Source: Ruminococcus flavefaciens AE3010 (GTDB lineage: Bacteria > Bacillota > Clostridia > Oscillospirales > Ruminococcaceae). Taken from it: 64,000 nucleotides of DNA. A program made the position numbers and the translations under genes. Positions 62,058-64,000 of this stretch are shown one piece after another. The notes under the pieces were generated by a model. It worked only from the letters and a program-made list of their open reading frames with translations, did not search any database and was not told the origin of the DNA. The first letter of the stretch is position 1; every line of letters starts with the position of its first letter. The DNA is taken from assembly GCF_000526795.1 (NCBI RefSeq), contig NZ_JAGT01000001.1:1201001-1265000 (forward strand), read 5' to 3'.

Positions 62058-62170
62058 ACGCCGACCTTGGCACTATTTCAGCTATGTTTCCCCGTAGTGA
62101 TAAGAGTATTGAACATATCCCCCGCTACTCGAAAGCACAGTATTTTGCAGGAAAACATCAAATCGAGTAA
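62054..62170 (+). CDS. Tiny ORF ending at attR
   Basis: 38 aa (MNADLGTISAMFPRSDKSIE at the start, ending KHQIE). 4-bp ATGA overlap with the HhH gene supports translation. The stop is 5 bp before the attR repeat. Function unknown. Confidence 0.5.
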   Translation: MNADLGTISAMFPRSDKSIEHIPRYSKAQYFAGKHQIE

Positions 62171-62175
62171 GTCGC

Positions 62176-62209
62176 GGCACGTTGAGTGCGTAGTTTTGAT
62201 GTCAAGGAA
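62176..62209 (+). repeat. attR core (34-bp direct repeat)
   Basis: Identical to 732-765. It continues in frame into the original host end of the methyltransferase gene (SRKNRTL, stop at 62223-62225). Confidence 0.92.
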
Positions 62210-62243
62210 AAACAGAACCCTTTAAATTCAGGAGACTGCAAAA

Positions 62244-62819
62244 ATGAAATTCAGGATCAAACATGAATCAAAATTGTTCCATTACGGAATTATTGTCCCG
62301 TGGATAGCTGCATTAACTGCAATTATCATATTCATAGCTTTAGGATTTACAATAGAAGATAAAACCGCGGCACTTGTCCTGTTATGTGTATTGATCCTTT
62401 GCAGTATATCTGTTGTTATTTTCACCGTCTTGTTTATAATTCAAATGATATTCGGTACAACTATAACCGTTCAAAACGATCTTGTTGACATCAGAATACT
62501 GTTCCGCCGCAAGCGATTATATTTTGATAACATCGTAAAAGCAAAATATACACATTATTATGATAATGAAAATGCTTCTGATGGTTCTGATATCTATACC
62601 ATTGGTCCTCGCCTTCGTTCTAAGCTGATCTTTACACTGGACTCCGGTAAGCACCTGATCCTGAACGACAAAGCAACAGGATATAAGAGCAAACGAAATT
62701 TATGGATAACAAATCCTGAAATTGATCCTGATGAAGATGTTAAGCTTTATCAGGCGTACAGGTGTTTCTGTTCTCTGTACAATAGATACAAAAATACAGA
62801 TCATACAGGCAATGTCTGA
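62244..62819 (+). CDS. Host membrane protein, unknown
   Basis: 191 aa. Two hydrophobic spans (about 16-35 GIIVPWIAALTAIIIFIAL; about 43-70 AALVLLCVLILCSISVVIF) and a soluble C-terminal domain with PH-like beta pattern (VQNDLVDIRILFRRKRLYFD). Ribosome site AGGAGA. It is the first complete host gene after attR. Function unknown. Confidence 0.78.
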   Translation: MKFRIKHESKLFHYGIIVPWIAALTAIIIFIALGFTIEDKTAALVLLCVLILCSISVVIFTVLFIIQMIFGTTITVQNDLVDIRILFRRKRLYFDNIVKAKYTHYYDNENASDGSDIYTIGPRLRSKLIFTLDSGKHLILNDKATGYKSKRNLWITNPEIDPDEDVKLYQAYRCFCSLYNRYKNTDHTGNV

Positions 62820-62879
62820 AAAAGCTGTATAACTGACATCAGCAAAGCATAATTTTTCTATTTTTTAGGGGTGATTTTT

Positions 62880-64000
62880 TTGGCAAAGGAAAACAAAAAA
62901 TTCATGCTTCTTTCTGCTATAGGAATTATCATGGTCATTGATGCCCACACATGGGGCGCTTTTGGAATTCTAACTAATTACTTCCCTTTCAATTCGTTTT
63001 TTATGCCAATGTTCGTGTTCATTTCGGGGTATTTTAACAAGATAGATCAGAATACAGATCTCAGTAAATATACAATAAAAAAATTCAAGACACTGATGTT
63101 ACCTTATTTTGGTATTTCTATTCCGGCTATTTTCATAGATTGGCTTTTAAAAATCTTTAAAACAGGTACTATTCCACCTTTATCATTTAATTACTTTTTA
63201 CGATCATGTGGAAAAGTTTTTACCAGCGGAATCATAAATGATATTGTTTCTCCAATGTGGTTTGTTCCCATGCTCTTCAGTGTTCAAATCATTTATGCTT
63301 TATTGAAAAAAGCGTTGTATAAACAATGGAACAGCAAAACAATCTTGATTTTTTTCCTCACACTGCATATTTATATTGTTTGGTATGTAAAAGAATATGG
63401 AGTAGCAACTTACAAACTTTTTCTTTTCAAAATCATATTTTTTATCCCTTTTATTGAATTGGGAATTATCTATCGCAATGTACTTGAAGAAAAGCTAAAA
63501 AAAATCTCTCCTATTTTACTGCTGTCTTGTTTGCTGCTCATCAATATGATAAGGACAATGATCCTGCCTTCTTCTTATGATATCGCTTTTAATAGTTTAT
63601 TTGAATTAAGCGGTTTTAGCAGTCCTTACCCTATAACCCCCATGATATCATCAATTATAGGCATTCTTTTCTGGCTGGAGATCATAGAAATGATAGGCTC
63701 GCCGCTTTACGGAAACCGAATTATAAATTATATTTCTGATAACACATTTTTTATCATGGGATTCCATATTATTATGTTTAATCTTCTTAACTGTATTCTT
63801 TTTATCATCAACAAGTTTATTGAGATCCCAGGATTTGATATTGAGACATTTCAAGGATCGAACTGGTATCGCTGGGAACATTTTCCTCAGTTCAGATACG
63901 CATACTTTTTAGTCGGACTATTCGGTTCATTAGCGCTTAAACAAATATATAACCGCTTCATAAAAAAGCCTGTTGCAGATCGCATGAAAGTGTCAGCCCC
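62880..64000 (+). CDS. Acyltransferase-3 family membrane protein, runs off the window
   Basis: At least 373 aa, open to the window end. Many hydrophobic spans, the start IIMVIDAHTWGAFGI with the conserved histidine, and FFMPMFVFISGYFNK of the acyltransferase-3 family (O-acetylation of surface glycans). I choose TTG 62880 because AGGGGTGA lies just upstream; an ATG at 62904 is in frame. Weaker match to the family in the C-terminal part. Confidence 0.8.
   Translation, partial: MAKENKKFMLLSAIGIIMVIDAHTWGAFGILTNYFPFNSFFMPMFVFISGYFNKIDQNTDLSKYTIKKFKTLMLPYFGISIPAIFIDWLLKIFKTGTIPPLSFNYFLRSCGKVFTSGIINDIVSPMWFVPMLFSVQIIYALLKKALYKQWNSKTILIFFLTLHIYIVWYVKEYGVATYKLFLFKIIFFIPFIELGIIYRNVLEEKLKKISPILLLSCLLLINMIRTMILPSSYDIAFNSLFELSGFSSPYPITPMISSIIGILFWLEIIEMIGSPLYGNRIINYISDNTFFIMGFHIIMFNLLNCILFIINKFIEIPGFDIETFQGSNWYRWEHFPQFRYAYFLVGLFGSLALKQIYNRFIKKPVADRMKVSA

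Larger units (their letters stand above)
732..62209. mobile_element. Integrated prophage-like element with cargo and defence island
   Basis: Bounded by a 34-bp perfect direct repeat made of the 3' end of the methyltransferase gene. Inside are serine recombinases next to the left end and a complete siphovirus late set (terminases, portal, protease, HK97-type capsid, connectors, tail, tape measure, lysis). There is also an early replication operon, many cargo genes and a right-end defence island. Gene order on the minus strand is early, packaging, head, tail, lysis, recombinases. Whether it is still inducible cannot be told from sequence; no interrupted structural gene was seen. Confidence 0.9.

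Noticed and set aside
1..64000. tRNA genes, rRNA genes and insertion sequences
   Set aside because: None recognised by eye; no transposase with a DDE or HUH motif and no cloverleaf found at the att sites.

Overview
The window looks like a chromosomal segment of an anaerobic, low-to-mid-GC Firmicute, most likely a ruminococcal member of the Oscillospiraceae (inferred from the proteins; I cannot name a species). It is dominated by one integrated element of about 61.5 kb, a siphovirus-type prophage heavily loaded with cargo. A 34-bp perfect direct repeat (732-765 and 62176-62209) is the 3' end of an RlmD/TrmA-family rRNA uracil methyltransferase gene. This marks attL and attR, so only 1-731 and 62210-64000 are host sequence.

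Layout from left to right. 1-775: truncated methyltransferase gene. 1014-5255: cargo, namely an unknown gene and then a nitrosative-stress cassette (Crp/Fnr regulator, ferredoxin, Hcp, Nim-like flavoprotein) bracketed by a 30-bp direct repeat. 5369-9062: three serine-recombinase genes and a small SHOCT-like gene (minus strand). 9182-10726: remnant of the lysin 3' end, a second Nim-like gene and an arylamine N-acetyltransferase. 10770-30011 (minus): late genes in reverse order from lysin and holin through tail fibre, tail, tape measure, head-tail connectors and capsid to the protease and portal. A fluoride-riboswitch-controlled antiporter (17.5-18.8 kb) and an EamA transporter (23.3-24.2 kb) interrupt this block. 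30767-32368: large terminase. 32423-37317: an unusual block of small genes, an amidoligase, an amidoligase-like paralogue and a gamma-glutamylcyclotransferase, driven by near-identical promoter cassettes. 38236-40632: ParB-domain DNA methylase, small terminase, HNH nuclease. 40735-51059: early replication operon (ArpU-like, SNF2 helicase, VRR-NUC, D5 primase, DNA polymerase A, SSB-like, nuclease, sigma-like regulator). 52185-62170 (plus, AT-rich): a defence island with a small XRE regulator, a Hachiman-like HamA/HamB pair, a type III restriction-modification Mod/Res pair, a PD-(D/E)XK-like protein and small genes up to attR. 62244-64000: host membrane protein and acyltransferase.

How it works together. 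The phage genes run on the minus strand from about 51 kb to 5.4 kb. Cargo genes sit at operon boundaries, most with their own near-consensus promoter of the form TTGAC(A/T)-N17-TATAAT, so they should be expressed in the quiescent lysogen. They offer the host fluoride tolerance, nitro/NO stress functions and transport, while the right-hand island protects against other phages. I find no classical CI-type repressor; the only DNA-binding lysogeny candidate is a 67-aa XRE protein. The most unusual signals are (1) eight promoters sharing -35, spacer and -10 sequence, seven of them with an upstream GTGTA-N3-TACAC-like element, (2) two homologous, strongly folded intergenic elements beside them, (3) the amidoligase/cyclotransferase gene set, (4) a fluoride riboswitch inside a phage tail operon, and (5) a HamA protein with a long N-terminal extension.
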